A stretch of DNA of 64,000 bases from Pseudomonas sp. JQ170C. Its GTDB lineage: Bacteria > Pseudomonadota > Gammaproteobacteria > Pseudomonadales > Pseudomonadaceae. The notes under the pieces were generated by a model, which saw only the letters and a program-made list of their open reading frames with translations, did no database searches and had not been told where the DNA came from. Positions 1-9,908 of the stretch are shown here, in pieces; within the stretch, counting starts at the first letter, position 1; each line of letters begins with the position of its first letter. The translations under genes and the position numbers were made by a program. The stretch spans positions 4,370,501 through 4,434,500 of the forward strand of contig NZ_CP141608.1 of NCBI RefSeq assembly GCF_035581345.1, in the 5' to 3' direction.

Positions 1-2325
1 CGCTTCCAGATCGAAAGCCAGATCGAAACCGCCTTCCAGCGCGTGGTCGACCTGCCGTCCGGCGGCTCGATCGTGATCGACCCGACCGAAGCCCTGGTGT
101 CCATCGACATCAACTCGGCACGCGCCACCAAAGGCAGCGACATCGAAGAGACCGCCCTGCAGACCAACCTGGAAGCGGCCGAAGAAATTGCCCGCCAGCT
201 GCGCCTGCGTGACATCGGCGGCCTGATCGTCATCGACTTCATCGACATGACCCCGGCCAAGAACCAGCGTGCCGTCGAAGAAAAGGTACGCGAGTGCCTG
301 GAAGCCGACCGCGCCCGTGTACAGGTCGGCCGTATCTCGCGCTTCGGCCTGCTGGAAATGTCCCGTCAGCGCCTGCGCCCATCCCTGGGCGAAAGCAGCG
401 GCATCGTCTGCCCACGCTGCAGCGGCACCGGCATCATCCGCGACGTCGAATCCCTGTCGCTGGCCATCCTGCGCCTGATCGAAGAAGAAGCCCTGAAAGA
501 CCGCACCGCCGAAGTTCGCGCCCAAGTGCCGATTCCGGTTGCCGCCTTCCTGCTCAACGAAAAGCGCAACTCGATCACCAAGATCGAACTGCGCACCCGG
601 GCTCGTATCGTCATTCTGCCGAACGACCACCTGGAAACCCCACACTTTGAAGTCCAGCGCCTGCGCGACGACAGCCCGGAAGCGCTGAGCAGCCAGTCCA
701 GCTACGAAATCGCTGCTGCCGAGACCGAAGAAGTCCAGCCGACTGCCGCCACCCGCACCCTGGTTCGCCAGGAAGCCGCGGTCAAGACTGCACCGGCCCG
801 TGCCAATGCACCGGTTCCGACCCCAGTGGAACAACCGGCAGCCCCGGTCCACGTCGCCCCTGAGCCAAGCCTGTTCAAGGGCCTGGTGAAGTCGCTGGTC
901 AGCCTGTTTGCCGGTAAGGACGAACCTGCCGCCGCGCCAGTCGTTGCCGAAAAGCCAGCGACCGAACGCCCGCAGCGCAACGAAGAGCGCCGCAACGGTC
1001 GTCAGCAGAGCCGCAACCGCAACGGCCGTCGTGAAGAAGATCGTGATCGCAAGCCTCGCGAAGAGCGCGCACCGCGCGAAGAGCGTCAGCCTCGCGAAGC
1101 CCGTGAACCGCGCGAGGAAACCCAGGCCCGCGAAGAGCGCGCCCCTCGTCAGCCACGCGAAGAGCGTCAGCCTCGCGCTCCACGCGAAGAGCGTCGCTCC
1201 CGCGAAGACCGTCCGGTCCGCGAACTGCGCGAGCCACTGGATGCCACTACTCCAGCCGTACGCGAAGAGCGCCCTGAGCGTGCCCCACGTGAAGAACGCC
1301 AGCCTCGTGAAGAACGTGCACCACGCGAAGAACGCGCCCCACGTGAAGAGCGCACACCGCGCGAGGAACGTGCGCCGCGCGAAGAGCGTCAACCACGTCC
1401 ACCACGCGAAGAGCGCCAGCCACGTGCCGCCGAACAGGCTGCCGAAGCAGCTGAAGAGCAACTGCCGAACGAAGAACTGCTGCAGGACGACAACCAGGAA
1501 GGCGCCGAAGGCGATCGTCCACGTCGCCGCTCCCGTGGCCAGCGTCGTCGCAGCAACCGTCGTGAGCGTCAGCGCGATGCCAACGGCAACCTGGTAGAAG
1601 GTTCCGAGACCGAAGAAGGCAACGAAGAACAGCCACAGCCAAGCGCGCTGGGTGCCGAACTCGCTGCTGGCCTGGCGGTAACCGCTGCCGTCGCTACCAG
1701 CAACATCAGCGCCGACGCCGAGGCCCAGGCCAACCAGCAAGCCGAACGCGCAACTGCCGCCGTCGAAGAGCAGGCACCTGCGGTTGAAGCAGCTGCCGAG
1801 CCTGCGGTTGTCGAAGCAGCTCAGTCCGTGACTGAAGTGGTTGAAGTGACCGAAGCCGTAGAAGTTGCCGAAGTCGCTGCAGCCCCGGTTGTCGAGCAAC
1901 CCTTCCAGGCACCGGTAGAAGCTGCCGAAGTCAGCATCGCGCCGGTGGTTGAAGAAGTCGTTGTCGCCCAGGTTGAAGCTGTCGAGCCAGCCGTTGCCGC
2001 CGAGCCTGAAGTCCAGGTTCCAGTGCAGGCTGAGCCTGAAGTGGTTGCTGAAGTCGCCGCAGAACCTGCCCCGGCAGTTGTTGAAGCGCCGGCCGCAGTC
2101 GCTGAAGCACCTGTGGAAGCGCCAGCCGTTGTGGCTGAGACGCCAGCTGAAGCACCCGCTCCAGCCAGCGCCCTGACCAGCAGCGGTCGCGCGCCTAACG
2201 ACCCACGTGAAGTCCGTCGCCGCAAGCGCGAAGCCGAGGCAGCTGCAGCTGCTGAAGCCAAAGCAGCGGCCGAGCAGCAAACCGAAGTCCTGGAAACCGC
2301 AGAAGAGCACAAACCGCTCGTCTGA
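1..2325 (+). CDS. rne: Ribonuclease E, 3' part (5' end outside window)
   Basis: Endoribonuclease that starts bulk mRNA decay and processes rRNA and tRNA; it scaffolds the degradosome at the inner membrane. The frame is open from base 1, so the start lies upstream. What remains begins near residue 270 in E. coli numbering: the DNase I-like subdomain with the metal-binding aspartates (SIDINS, VIDFIDM), then the zinc-link CPRC at 409-420, then the small domain. From about 670 on the protein is a low-complexity scaffold: a short hydrophobic, probably amphipathic stretch ([14 protein letters not shown], 868-909), an Arg/Glu-rich block of PREER-type repeats (about 1030-1430), an [16 protein letters not shown] basic patch, a long Ala/Val/Glu-rich stretch and an NDPR motif (2197-2208). 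This tail is typical of Pseudomonas and unlike E. coli. Identification is secure. Confidence 0.97.
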   Translation, partial: RFQIESQIETAFQRVVDLPSGGSIVIDPTEALVSIDINSARATKGSDIEETALQTNLEAAEEIARQLRLRDIGGLIVIDFIDMTPAKNQRAVEEKVRECLEADRARVQVGRISRFGLLEMSRQRLRPSLGESSGIVCPRCSGTGIIRDVESLSLAILRLIEEEALKDRTAEVRAQVPIPVAAFLLNEKRNSITKIELRTRARIVILPNDHLETPHFEVQRLRDDSPEALSSQSSYEIAAAETEEVQPTAATRTLVRQEAAVKTAPARANAPVPTPVEQPAAPVHVAPEPSLFKGLVKSLVSLFAGKDEPAAAPVVAEKPATERPQRNEERRNGRQQSRNRNGRREEDRDRKPREERAPREERQPREAREPREETQAREERAPRQPREERQPRAPREERRSREDRPVRELREPLDATTPAVREERPERAPREERQPREERAPREERAPREERTPREERAPREERQPRPPREERQPRAAEQAAEAAEEQLPNEELLQDDNQEGAEGDRPRRRSRGQRRRSNRRERQRDANGNLVEGSETEEGNEEQPQPSALGAELAAGLAVTAAVATSNISADAEAQANQQAERATAAVEEQAPAVEAAAEPAVVEAAQSVTEVVEVTEAVEVAEVAAAPVVEQPFQAPVEAAEVSIAPVVEEVVVAQVEAVEPAVAAEPEVQVPVQAEPEVVAEVAAEPAPAVVEAPAAVAEAPVEAPAVVAETPAEAPAPASALTSSGRAPNDPREVRRRKREAEAAAAAEAKAAAEQQTEVLETAEEHKPLV

Positions 2326-2340
2326 TCTTCCAGGCTGAAA

Positions 2341-2374
2341 AAAAGCCCCGCCAGGTAACTGGCGGGGCTTTTTT
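2341..2374. terminator. Bidirectional terminator between rne and murB
   Basis: A perfect 10-bp GC-rich stem (2345-2354 with 2359-2368) with a GTAA loop, flanked by A4 on the left and T6 on the right, so it can end transcription in both directions. It sits between the convergent rne and murB genes. Confidence 0.93.
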
Positions 2375-2393
2375 ATTGCCCATGTCCTGCCGA

Positions 2394-3413
2394 TCAGTAC
2401 AGGTTAGGCTCCATCTCCAGCGTCACACCAAAACGCTCCAGGATGTCGGCCTGGATCTTCTGCGCCAGCTCATGCAACTGCACACCCGTGGCCTGGCCGT
2501 AATTGACCAGTACCAGCGACTGCAGACGATGCACGCCGGCATCGCCTTCACGATGGCCTTTCCAGCCCGCCTGCTCGATCAGCCAGCCAGCCGCCAGCTT
2601 GAATTGCCCGTCGGCCTGTGGATAAGCCACCAGCCCTGGATGCTGAACACGGATCTTGTCCGCCAGCACACCCGCCACAACAGGGTTCTTGAAAAAGCTC
2701 CCTGCATTGCCGAGTTCAACAGGATCCGGCAGTTTTTCCCGGCGGATACTGCAAATTGCATCACTCACGTTCTGCGCTGTCGGACTGCTGATGCCCTGCT
2801 CACTCAGGCGCTGGCGGACCGGCCCGTAATCCAGGTGCGCATGCAACACGCGGCTCAGGGCAAAGCGCACGCGCAGAATCAACCAGCGTCCCGGGTGCTG
2901 CTTGAACACGCTGTCACGGTAGGCAAACTGGCATTCCTCCAGGTCAAACTCGCGCAATGCGCCGGTCTGACGATCCAGTGCCGTTAGCCCGACGAAGACA
3001 TCCTTGATCTCGACACCATAGGCACCGATGTTCTGCATGGGAGCCGCACCAACGGTGCCAGGAATCAAGCTGAGGTTCTCAAGGCCTGCCAAGCCCTGGG
3101 CCAGGGACCACTGGACAAACGGGTGCCAGGGCTCTCCCGCCTCGGCCTCGACAATCACCTGCTGACCGTCATCAGACAAAATTCGCAGCCCGGCACTTGC
3201 CATGCGCAACACCAGCGCTTGTACATCCGCCGTCAGCAAAAGATTGCTGCCACCACCGATCACCAGCACCGGCAGCCCTTGTGCAGCCGCCTGTGCCAAT
3301 GCCTGGCGAACGTCCTCGTCGCTGTGGGCCTGGGTGAAGTAGCGCGCCTTCACATCAATGCCGAAGGTGTTGTACGGCTTGAGCGATACCTGCTCCTGCC
3401 ACTGCCCGCTCAT
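2394..3413 (-). CDS. murB: UDP-N-acetylenolpyruvoylglucosamine reductase
   Basis: FAD enzyme that uses NADPH to reduce UDP-GlcNAc-enolpyruvate to UDP-MurNAc, the second committed cytoplasmic step of peptidoglycan synthesis. Start taken at the ATG at 3413 (MSGQWQEQVSLKPYNTFGI), giving 339 aa; a 12-codon upstream extension exists but would run deep into ptp. Visible family marks: the N-terminal NTFG motif, the FAD-binding VIGGGSNLL, PGTVGAAPMQNIGAYG, a YRDS motif and the GSFFKNP segment with the catalytic serine region. It is the last gene of the exbB-to-murB operon and overlaps ptp by an ATGA. Length and motifs fit type I MurB. Confidence 0.97.
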   Translation of the reverse strand: MSGQWQEQVSLKPYNTFGIDVKARYFTQAHSDEDVRQALAQAAAQGLPVLVIGGGSNLLLTADVQALVLRMASAGLRILSDDGQQVIVEAEAGEPWHPFVQWSLAQGLAGLENLSLIPGTVGAAPMQNIGAYGVEIKDVFVGLTALDRQTGALREFDLEECQFAYRDSVFKQHPGRWLILRVRFALSRVLHAHLDYGPVRQRLSEQGISSPTAQNVSDAICSIRREKLPDPVELGNAGSFFKNPVVAGVLADKIRVQHPGLVAYPQADGQFKLAAGWLIEQAGWKGHREGDAGVHRLQSLVLVNYGQATGVQLHELAQKIQADILERFGVTLEMEPNLY

Positions 3414-3874
3414 AGACGTCCCTTGAGTTCGATGACCAATTGGCGGCAAGCCGTTTCGATCAGGTCCAGGACCTGCTCAAAACCTTGCTCGCCGCCGTAG
3501 TAAGGATCCGGCACCTCGTCCAGTGCCCCGTCGTAACGACGCAGGAACAGGTCGAGTTCGGCTTTGGCACCGGCAGGCTGCATGGCCTGCAGATGGCCAA
3601 GATTGCTCTTGTCCATGGCCAGGATCAGGTCGTAGTCATTGAAGTGGGCGCCGCGCACCTGCTGTGCACGCTGTTGCGACAGGTCATAACCACGCAACTG
3701 GGCGGCACGCCGGGTGCGGCTGTCGGGCTGCTTGCCGACATGCCAATCACTGGTACCGGCCGACGCTACTTCGATCAGCGCCTCCAGGCCTTCGGCCTGC
3801 AACTGATGACGTAGCACGCCTTCAGCCGTGGGCGAGCGACAGATGTTGCCCAGGCACACGAACAAGACCCGCAT
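3410..3874 (-). CDS. Low-molecular-weight protein-tyrosine phosphatase
   Basis: Predicted cytoplasmic phosphotyrosine phosphatase of 154 aa. The P-loop CX5R(S/T) appears as CLGNICRSP at residues 7-15 (nucleophile Cys7, Arg13), and the C-terminal DPYYG gives the general-acid Asp, so the enzyme looks intact. Relatives such as Wzb act on tyrosine kinases that control exopolysaccharide export. No such kinase is nearby, so the substrate here is unknown. The gene shares one base with the kdsB stop (TGATG) and overlaps murB by four bases, so it should be translationally coupled within the cell-wall/LPS operon. Confidence 0.93.
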   Translation of the reverse strand: MRVLFVCLGNICRSPTAEGVLRHQLQAEGLEALIEVASAGTSDWHVGKQPDSRTRRAAQLRGYDLSQQRAQQVRGAHFNDYDLILAMDKSNLGHLQAMQPAGAKAELDLFLRRYDGALDEVPDPYYGGEQGFEQVLDLIETACRQLVIELKGRL

Positions 3875-4638
3875 CAGGCCTCCAGCAAGCGCCGCACGCG
3901 CTCCAGGTCTTCAGGGGTATCAACGCCCACAGGAGGGGCCTCGATGGCGTCGGCTACATGGATGCGCACCCCGTGCCAGAGCGCTCGCAACTGCTCCAGC
4001 GATTCTGTCTGCTCCAGCCAGCAAGGTCCCCAGCTGACGAAGTCATGCAGAAAGCCTGCACGGTAGGCGTACATGCCGATGTGGCGGCGATAAGGCACGC
4101 CCTCAGGCAAGGTATCTCGACTTTTCGCAAAAACATCGCGCGCCCAGGGCAGCGGCGCCCGGCTGAAGCTCAAGGCCAAGCCGTTGCAATCGCTGACGAC
4201 TTTCACGGCGTTAGGGTTGAACACGGCAGTGACGTCTTCGATCGGCTCGGCCAGCGTAGCGATGCCCGCCTCAGGATGCGCCGCCAGGTTGGCGGCAACC
4301 TGGTCGATGATGATCGGCGGAATCAACGGCTCATCGCCCTGGACGTTGACGACAATGGCGTCGGGCGCCAGGCCCAACTGCGCCGCAACTTCGGCCAGTC
4401 GGTCAGTGCCCGACTCATGGTCTTCCCGGGTCATCAGCACTTCAGCGCCGAAAGCCTGGCATGCCTGGTAGATGCCAGCGTCATCCGTGGCGATGACCAC
4501 GCGACTGGCGCCACTCTTGCGCGCCTGCTCCCAGACATGCTGGACCATCGGCTTGCCTGCGATCAGCAACAATGGCTTGCCCGGCAAGCGGGTAGATCGC
4601 AACCTTGCAGGAATCACTACGGTAAAGGTCTGGCTCAT
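3874..4638 (-). CDS. kdsB: 3-deoxy-manno-octulosonate cytidylyltransferase
   Basis: Transfers CMP from CTP to Kdo, giving CMP-Kdo, the activated sugar for the inner core of lipopolysaccharide; cytoplasmic. The 254-aa length is normal. The N terminus shows the nucleotide-binding [16 protein letters not shown], followed by [13 protein letters not shown] in mid-protein and the [14 protein letters not shown] segment typical of KdsB. Start ATG at 4638 lies within an ATGA overlap with the upstream ycaR-like gene, and its stop overlaps ptp by one base. Its neighbours lpxK and murB are envelope genes, so the operon groups lipid A, core and peptidoglycan steps. Confidence 0.97.
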   Translation of the reverse strand: MSQTFTVVIPARLRSTRLPGKPLLLIAGKPMVQHVWEQARKSGASRVVIATDDAGIYQACQAFGAEVLMTREDHESGTDRLAEVAAQLGLAPDAIVVNVQGDEPLIPPIIIDQVAANLAAHPEAGIATLAEPIEDVTAVFNPNAVKVVSDCNGLALSFSRAPLPWARDVFAKSRDTLPEGVPYRRHIGMYAYRAGFLHDFVSWGPCWLEQTESLEQLRALWHGVRIHVADAIEAPPVGVDTPEDLERVRRLLEA

Positions 4639-4820
4639 TTATCCAGACGCTCTTCATCGGTCAGGGTACGGGCTTCGCTCTCCAGCATTACCGGGATGCC
4701 GTCGCGAATCGGGTAGGCCAGGCCGGCGCCCTTGCTGATCAGCTCGGTCTTGTCGGCGCTGAGCTTGAGAGGGCCTTTGGTAATCGGGCAGGCCAGGATA
4801 TCGAGCAGTTTGGTGTCCAT
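4635..4820 (-). CDS. Trm112 family (UPF0434/YcaR-like) small protein
   Basis: A 61-aa protein of the Trm112/UPF0434 family, beginning [18 protein letters not shown] and holding the [11 protein letters not shown] motif typical of the family. In eukaryotes Trm112 activates methyltransferases. The bacterial short forms lie almost invariably between lpxK and kdsB, and their role is not settled. Only one cysteine of the usual zinc-type pair is visible at the N terminus (LACPITK), so metal binding is uncertain. A 4-base overlap with kdsB implies coupled translation; lpxK ends 38 bases upstream. Confidence 0.93.
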   Translation of the reverse strand: MDTKLLDILACPITKGPLKLSADKTELISKGAGLAYPIRDGIPVMLESEARTLTDEERLDK

Positions 4821-4858
4821 GGGTATTCCTCAGGCCAATGGCCGGAAAAAGAAAAGAA

Positions 4859-5866
4859 TCAGAGCTGTGGTCCCTGCAACAGCCGTTCGAGCTGTGCGTC
4901 GAACCAGGCCGCGAAAGCCGGCGAAGGCACGGCGTCGACCGCCAGGTACCACCAGTCATCAGCGGCGAAGGCTCGGCACTTGACCGCATCCTTCTCGGTC
5001 ATGATCAGCGGTAGCGCGGGGGTGAAACTGAGGGCCTGGGCGCTATACACCGCATGATCGGCAAAAGCATGCGCGACTGGCCGCCAGTCTAGCCCTTTCA
5101 GGGTATTGAAGAAACGTTGCGGATTGCCAATGCCGGCCACGGCATGCACAGCCTGGCCAGCGGGGAAGTGTTCCAGCCCCACACGCTCGCCGCTGCGGAC
5201 ATTGACCAGGGCGGTGGGCTTGAGGACAAAGGCAAAGCCATCGTCGCGATCGCTCGTGGCGCCGTTGAAGAGCACCGCGTCGACTTCCTGCAGGCGCTCC
5301 ACGGGCTCGCGCAGCGGACCTGCGGGCAAGCAACGGCGATTGCCCAGGCCGCGGGCGGCGTCGATCAGCACCAGCTCCAGATCGCGAGCCAGGCGGTAAT
5401 GCTGCATACCGTCGTCACACAGGATCAGGTCCAGCGCTTCACTGGCGAGCAAGGCTTGCACGGCGCGCGAGCGGTCCGGATCGATCATCAGCGGCACACC
5501 GCTGCGCTGCACGATCAGCAACGGCTCATCGCCGGCTTGTGCCGCAGGCTGGTCAGCACGCACGCGCCAGGGCAACTGTGGCGGCTTGGCGCCATAGCCA
5601 CGGCTCACCACACCGACGCGCAGGCCTTGCTGGCGACAGTGCTCGATGAGCCAGAGAATCATGGGGGTTTTACCGGTGCCGCCTACGGTGATGTTACCCA
5701 CCACGACCACCGGCACCGGGGCCCGATAGCTACCGGCCTCCCCGGCCAGAAAGCGCGTACGCTTGCGCGCCACTACCCGGCGATACAGCGACTCCAGCGG
5801 GCGCAGCAGCGCCAATGCCGGATGCCCGGCATACCAGGCATTGAGCAAACGATCGGCAAAGGCCAT
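4859..5866 (-). CDS. lpxK: Tetraacyldisaccharide 4'-kinase
   Basis: Inner-membrane-associated kinase that phosphorylates the 4' position of the lipid A disaccharide precursor, using ATP. The Walker A loop [12 protein letters not shown] lies near residues 55-66 and the N terminus has the short hydrophobic [20 protein letters not shown] anchor. DDGMQHYRL and [16 protein letters not shown] family motifs are visible (the latter read as [12 protein letters not shown]). I chose ATG at 5866 (335 aa), which shares one base with the exbD stop (TGATG). A TTG one codon upstream would also work. Co-transcription with exbBD is common in pseudomonads. Confidence 0.96.
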   Translation of the reverse strand: MAFADRLLNAWYAGHPALALLRPLESLYRRVVARKRTRFLAGEAGSYRAPVPVVVVGNITVGGTGKTPMILWLIEHCRQQGLRVGVVSRGYGAKPPQLPWRVRADQPAAQAGDEPLLIVQRSGVPLMIDPDRSRAVQALLASEALDLILCDDGMQHYRLARDLELVLIDAARGLGNRRCLPAGPLREPVERLQEVDAVLFNGATSDRDDGFAFVLKPTALVNVRSGERVGLEHFPAGQAVHAVAGIGNPQRFFNTLKGLDWRPVAHAFADHAVYSAQALSFTPALPLIMTEKDAVKCRAFAADDWWYLAVDAVPSPAFAAWFDAQLERLLQGPQL

Positions 5867-6297
5867 CAAGGTGTCCCCGAAGCCGCCTCGACCGTGGTCA
5901 TGCGCAAGTGGCTGAAACCGAGCTTGCCGGCCGCATCCATGGCAGTCACCACCGCCTGGTGCGGGGTCTTGCCGTCGGCGCTGATCGAGAACGGCAGTTT
6001 GGTATCCCCTGCGGACGCTTTTTGCAGGGCTTCGATCAGGGTGGGCAGATCGCTCTTGGGCAGCAGGCTGTTATTCACCGAGTAGACGCCATCGGCGCTG
6101 ATGGTGATGTCCAACTGCTTGGTTTCAGTGTCAGGCGCTGGCGCACCGCTGACCGACTCCGGCAGCTCGACCCGCAACTGGGTTTCACGGGTGAAGGTGG
6201 TGGTCACCACAAAGAACAGCAGCAGGATGAACACCACATCAATCAGCGATGCCAGGTTGATGTCCACGGTCTCCCGTGGCTTGCGCCGGAATTTCAC
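5866..6297 (-). CDS. exbD: ExbD/TolR family biopolymer transport protein
   Basis: 143-aa inner-membrane protein with one N-terminal transmembrane segment (about residues 13-33, [19 protein letters not shown]) and a periplasmic domain. The proton-carrying aspartate is in [10 protein letters not shown]. With ExbB it couples the proton motive force to TonB-type or related energisation. Because it is fused to an lpxK operon and not to tonB or pal, it may drive a lipid- or envelope-related process here and not classic iron uptake. The start codon is GTG (GTGA overlap with the exbB stop), which may lower its dose relative to ExbB. Confidence 0.94.
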   Translation of the reverse strand: MKFRRKPRETVDINLASLIDVVFILLLFFVVTTTFTRETQLRVELPESVSGAPAPDTETKQLDITISADGVYSVNNSLLPKSDLPTLIEALQKASAGDTKLPFSISADGKTPHQAVVTAMDAAGKLGFSHLRMTTVEAASGTP

Positions 6298-6938
6298 GCC
6301 TTGCCCTCGGCCAGGTCGACATCGCGATCGCCCTGCACCACTTCGACCAACTTGATGGCCTCCTGCTCCATGCCGACCACCAGTTCATCGATGCGCCGCT
6401 GCAGGAAACGGTGGAAGAACACCGCCGGGATACCGACCATCAGGCCTGCTGCCGTCGTGATCAGTGCCTTGGAGATACCACCGGCCAGCACGGAGGCGTT
6501 GGCGCTCATGCCGGTGCCCATGAACGAGCTGAAAATGTCGATCATGCCCAGCACGGTACCCAGCAAACCGAGCAGTGGCGCCATCGCGGCAATGGTACCC
6601 AGAGCATTGATGTAGCGCTCCAGTTCGTGGATAACCCGGGCTGCGGCTTCCTCGATGCACTCTTTCATGATCTCTCGACCATGACGGGAGTTGGCCAGGC
6701 CCGCAGCGAGGATCTCGCCGAGCGGCGAATCGGCGCGCAGAGCCTTGAGCTTGTCACTGGTGAGCTGTTTGTCCTTGATCCACATCCACACCTGCCCGAG
6801 CAGGTGCGGCGGGGTAACCCGGCTGGCACGCAAGGCCCAGAGACGCTCGGCGATGATAGCCATGGCAGCGATGGAACTCAGAATGATCGGCAGCATCATC
6901 CAACCACCGGACTTGACCAATTCCCACACAGTTAGCAT
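6294..6938 (-). CDS. exbB: MotA/TolQ/ExbB proton-channel family protein
   Basis: 214-aa inner-membrane protein, first gene of the operon that runs to murB. It has the family's three-helix pattern: an N-terminal helix (about 10-32, SGGWMMLPIILSSIAAMAIIAERLW), then two C-terminal helices around GTIAAMAPLLGLLGTVLGMI and the GGISKALITTAAGLMVGIPA segment lining the channel. It pairs with the downstream ExbD in a 5:2-type proton-driven motor. The 61-base gap to comEC should hold the operon promoter or read-through from comEC. Confidence 0.94.
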   Translation of the reverse strand: MLTVWELVKSGGWMMLPIILSSIAAMAIIAERLWALRASRVTPPHLLGQVWMWIKDKQLTSDKLKALRADSPLGEILAAGLANSRHGREIMKECIEEAAARVIHELERYINALGTIAAMAPLLGLLGTVLGMIDIFSSFMGTGMSANASVLAGGISKALITTAAGLMVGIPAVFFHRFLQRRIDELVVGMEQEAIKLVEVVQGDRDVDLAEGKA

Positions 6939-6999
6939 CCCCTAGAAAAAGTCCGCCACTTTACCATAGGACCCTTGGGCTCTCATCTGCCGAAGGTCG

Positions 7000-9222
7000 T
7001 CAACTGGGGTCACGCCAGAAACGCCGCTGATCACGCATTCCCAACGGCTCGCTGAAATCACCCAGGCGCAGGCGCAATGCACCGCGCACGGCGCTGTCGA
7101 ACACTTCGATGCCATTGGTCCGGTAGCGTTCCATGACCTCGGCGTGGGGGTGGCCGAACGCGTTGTAGCGCCCCCTGGAAATCAACACGCCGCGAGGCGC
7201 AGTAGTGTTCAACAACACCTGGCTGGAGGAACTGCGACTGCCATGGTGCGGAGACTGCAACCAGTCAACCCGGGTGGCCTGCCAGTCTCTTGCCCAGGCT
7301 CGCTCGCCGGGGGCATCCAGGTCGCCTGTAAGCAGCAACCGCTCACCACTCGCCTCCACCAACAGCACACAGGAATCCTGATTGCTGTCACGGGCGCCAG
7401 CCCACTGCCAGACCGAAAAACTTACCCCATCCCACTGCCAGCGCTGGCCGCTTTCGCAGGCTTGGGCGTGTAATGCAGCCGGCAGTCTTGACGACTCCCC
7501 AGCCACCACCCTGAGCACTGGCAGACCGCGCAGCACCGCAGGGGCACCGCCGGCATGATCGGCATCGGCGTGGCTGAGCAGCATGAGATCAAGCAGGCTC
7601 ACACCCAGCCTGCGCAATGTCGGTACTACGACGCGCGCTCCCAGGTCCTGCCCTCCCATCGCCGGCCCTGCGTCATACAGCATCGCGTGGTTTTGGGTAC
7701 GCAGGACAAAGGCCAGGCCCTGACCGACATCCAGCTGCCAGACCTCCACCTGGCCAAGGGGCAGCCGCTCCCTGGGCGCAAATACCACCAGCAACAACAA
7801 TGGCCAGCCCAGCACCCGCATCGGCATTGCGCGGGGCAACAGCAGCAACAGCGCTCCGGTACATACCAGCCCCCACAGGAACCAGGGCAAGGGTTCTGGC
7901 AGCCACGCCGGGCGCCAATCCGCCAGCGCGCCCAGCAGTCGAAACAAGCCGTCGAGCAGACCACCGACCAACCAGAGCACAGGCTCACCCAACAACGGCA
8001 CCGGCAACAGCAGCGTCCCCAGTAGCGCCAGGGGCAGTGCCGCCAGGCTGATCCAGGGCACGGCAAGCAAATTGGCCAAGGGCGCAGTGATACTGATCGG
8101 CAGCCCCAGTGCCAACAACGCCGGCAACAGGCCCAGAGCAATCAACCACTGCGCCCTCCCCCAGACCAGCCACCGGTTCCAGGCCCCCAAACGGCCACTG
8201 AAGGTAAAGGTGAGCACCGCGACAGCGGCAAAAGACAACCAGAACCCCGGCAGCAAACTGGCCAGTGGTTCCCATAGCAACACCGCAACCAGCGCCAGCA
8301 ACAACGGCAGGCCCACCCCGAGATGGCGAAAGCGCAAGCGCCACAGCAGCACCATCGCAAGCATCATGCAGGCGCGCTGGACCGGCACCTGGAAGCCCGC
8401 CAGCAACCCGTACCCCAGCGCGGCGACAAACGCCAGGCCGCATGCCCAGGGCAACCAGGGCAGCCTTTGCGGCCACCAGCCCCATCGGGCCAGCCCTGCG
8501 ACCAGTCCATAGACCAGCCCGGCCAGCAGGCCGATGTGCTGCCCGGAAATCACCAGCAAGTGAACCGTGCCAGTCGCCTGCAGCACATCCCAGTTCTCCC
8601 GGGCCAGCCCCTTGCCGTCTCCCAGCACGAGTGCCACCAGCTCTGCCTCACGCCCCTGGGCATCGACCTTGAGCAAGCGCTGGCGCACACCTTCGCGCCA
8701 AGCTGCTTCAGCGGGTGCCAGGCGCTCACCGGCCTTGACGCTGCCAGTGGCGCCGATACGTCGAGCCAGCAAGGTCGCTTCGCGATCCGGACCATGGGGG
8801 TTGAGCAGCCCGTGGGGGCGCTTGAGGCTGACGGCCAGGCGCCAGCGCTCGCCACTGAACACCGCTGGCCCGCCAAACCAGCTCAGGTGCAGCCGACGTG
8901 GCAGGTCGGCGCGCCGGGAGTGAGCCTCTTCGAGCTCAAACCGCACGATGCGCTCACCCTGCTCAGGCAAACCGACCACCTTGCCCTCAAGCCACACCGT
9001 ACGACCATCGAGTGTCGGCGCCAGGCGATCATCCAGCGCCTGTTGCGCCGACACACACGCCCAGCTCAATCCCAGCAGGAAAAGCCCCAGTGGACGAGCC
9101 CGCCAAGGCAGGCAACTCAACCCGATCAAGGCCATCATGGCCACTATTCCGACCGATGGCACAGCCGGTAGAACCCTCAGGCACAACAGGCCCAGAGCAA
9201 GCGCTAACATCCCTGTGCGCAT
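7000..9222 (-). CDS. comEC: DNA internalization competence protein ComEC/Rec2
   Basis: 740-aa polytopic inner-membrane protein predicted to form the channel for single-stranded DNA uptake. An N-terminal hydrophobic segment and the OB-like DUF4131 region are followed by the many-helix Competence domain (LVISGQHIGLLAGL motif near residue 225) and a C-terminal metallo-beta-lactamase domain with SHADADHAGG and SPHHGSRSSSS, the metal-binding signature. Start ATG at 9222. It appears intact and full length. Whether this strain is naturally competent cannot be told from the window; other com/pil genes are not here. Confidence 0.95.
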   Translation of the reverse strand: MRTGMLALALGLLCLRVLPAVPSVGIVAMMALIGLSCLPWRARPLGLFLLGLSWACVSAQQALDDRLAPTLDGRTVWLEGKVVGLPEQGERIVRFELEEAHSRRADLPRRLHLSWFGGPAVFSGERWRLAVSLKRPHGLLNPHGPDREATLLARRIGATGSVKAGERLAPAEAAWREGVRQRLLKVDAQGREAELVALVLGDGKGLARENWDVLQATGTVHLLVISGQHIGLLAGLVYGLVAGLARWGWWPQRLPWLPWACGLAFVAALGYGLLAGFQVPVQRACMMLAMVLLWRLRFRHLGVGLPLLLALVAVLLWEPLASLLPGFWLSFAAVAVLTFTFSGRLGAWNRWLVWGRAQWLIALGLLPALLALGLPISITAPLANLLAVPWISLAALPLALLGTLLLPVPLLGEPVLWLVGGLLDGLFRLLGALADWRPAWLPEPLPWFLWGLVCTGALLLLLPRAMPMRVLGWPLLLLVVFAPRERLPLGQVEVWQLDVGQGLAFVLRTQNHAMLYDAGPAMGGQDLGARVVVPTLRRLGVSLLDLMLLSHADADHAGGAPAVLRGLPVLRVVAGESSRLPAALHAQACESGQRWQWDGVSFSVWQWAGARDSNQDSCVLLVEASGERLLLTGDLDAPGERAWARDWQATRVDWLQSPHHGSRSSSSQVLLNTTAPRGVLISRGRYNAFGHPHAEVMERYRTNGIEVFDSAVRGALRLRLGDFSEPLGMRDQRRFWRDPS

Positions 9223-9365
9223 GGTTTGAAGCTCCAGTAAAAATCCACCCTCTGAGGCTTAGTTCACTGGAGTCGAGCGTCCGCTCAATAATTGTCACAA
9301 AGTCTGTAATGGGGCGTTTTTAGAATCCGTGCATACTGCCCCCCTTCATATAGCCGAGAGCCTAC

Positions 9366-9908
9366 ATGCCGCGTCGACTCTTCAAACGCTACATGCCCGA
9401 TCCGACCAGCATCAGGGAGCACAAATCCTTACGCTTTCTCGGCCGGCTGTTGCACGACCCGAACCTCTGGCACCTGAATCGACACTCGGTTGCGCGGGCG
9501 ATGGCGGTTGGCCTGTTCGCCGCGTTTATTCCGATTCCAATGCAGATGCTGCTGGCAGCGAGCCTGGCGATCATGATCCGCGGCAACTTGCCGATTGCCG
9601 TCAGCCTTGTCTGGCTGACCAACCCGATTACCATGCCGCCCGTGTTTTTCTGCACCTATCAGATGGGCGCCTGGCTGATGCAGATTCCGCCCAGGACCTT
9701 GCCTGAAGAACTGACGTTCGAGTGGATCACCGACCAGCTTTCTACCCTGTGGCAGCCCTTCCTGCTTGGCTCGGTGGTATGCGGCCTGCTGCTCGGCGCC
9801 CTGGCCTACTGCCTCACCATGCTCTACTGGCGCTGGTGGGTAGGCCGACAATGGCGCCGACGCAAGCAAAAGGCGTCAGGTACGCATTCCTCGCCCACTG
9901 ACCAGTAG
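9366..9908 (+). CDS. DUF2062 domain membrane protein
   Basis: 180-aa protein with a basic N terminus (MPRRLFKRYMP) and DUF2062 features: the HRHSVARAMAVGLFAAFIPIP-type amphipathic start of helix 1 (RHSVARAMAVGLFAAFIPIP here), a second helix, the WLTNPITMPPVF motif and two further helices near the C terminus (LLGSVVCGLLLGALAYCLTML). It ends in a basic tail. Function is unknown in the family; it is often seen beside comEC or lolCDE in pseudomonads. It is transcribed away from comEC, and its 3' end overlaps the ABC permease 3' end by 33 bases. Confidence 0.9.
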   Translation: MPRRLFKRYMPDPTSIREHKSLRFLGRLLHDPNLWHLNRHSVARAMAVGLFAAFIPIPMQMLLAASLAIMIRGNLPIAVSLVWLTNPITMPPVFFCTYQMGAWLMQIPPRTLPEELTFEWITDQLSTLWQPFLLGSVVCGLLLGALAYCLTMLYWRWWVGRQWRRRKQKASGTHSSPTDQ

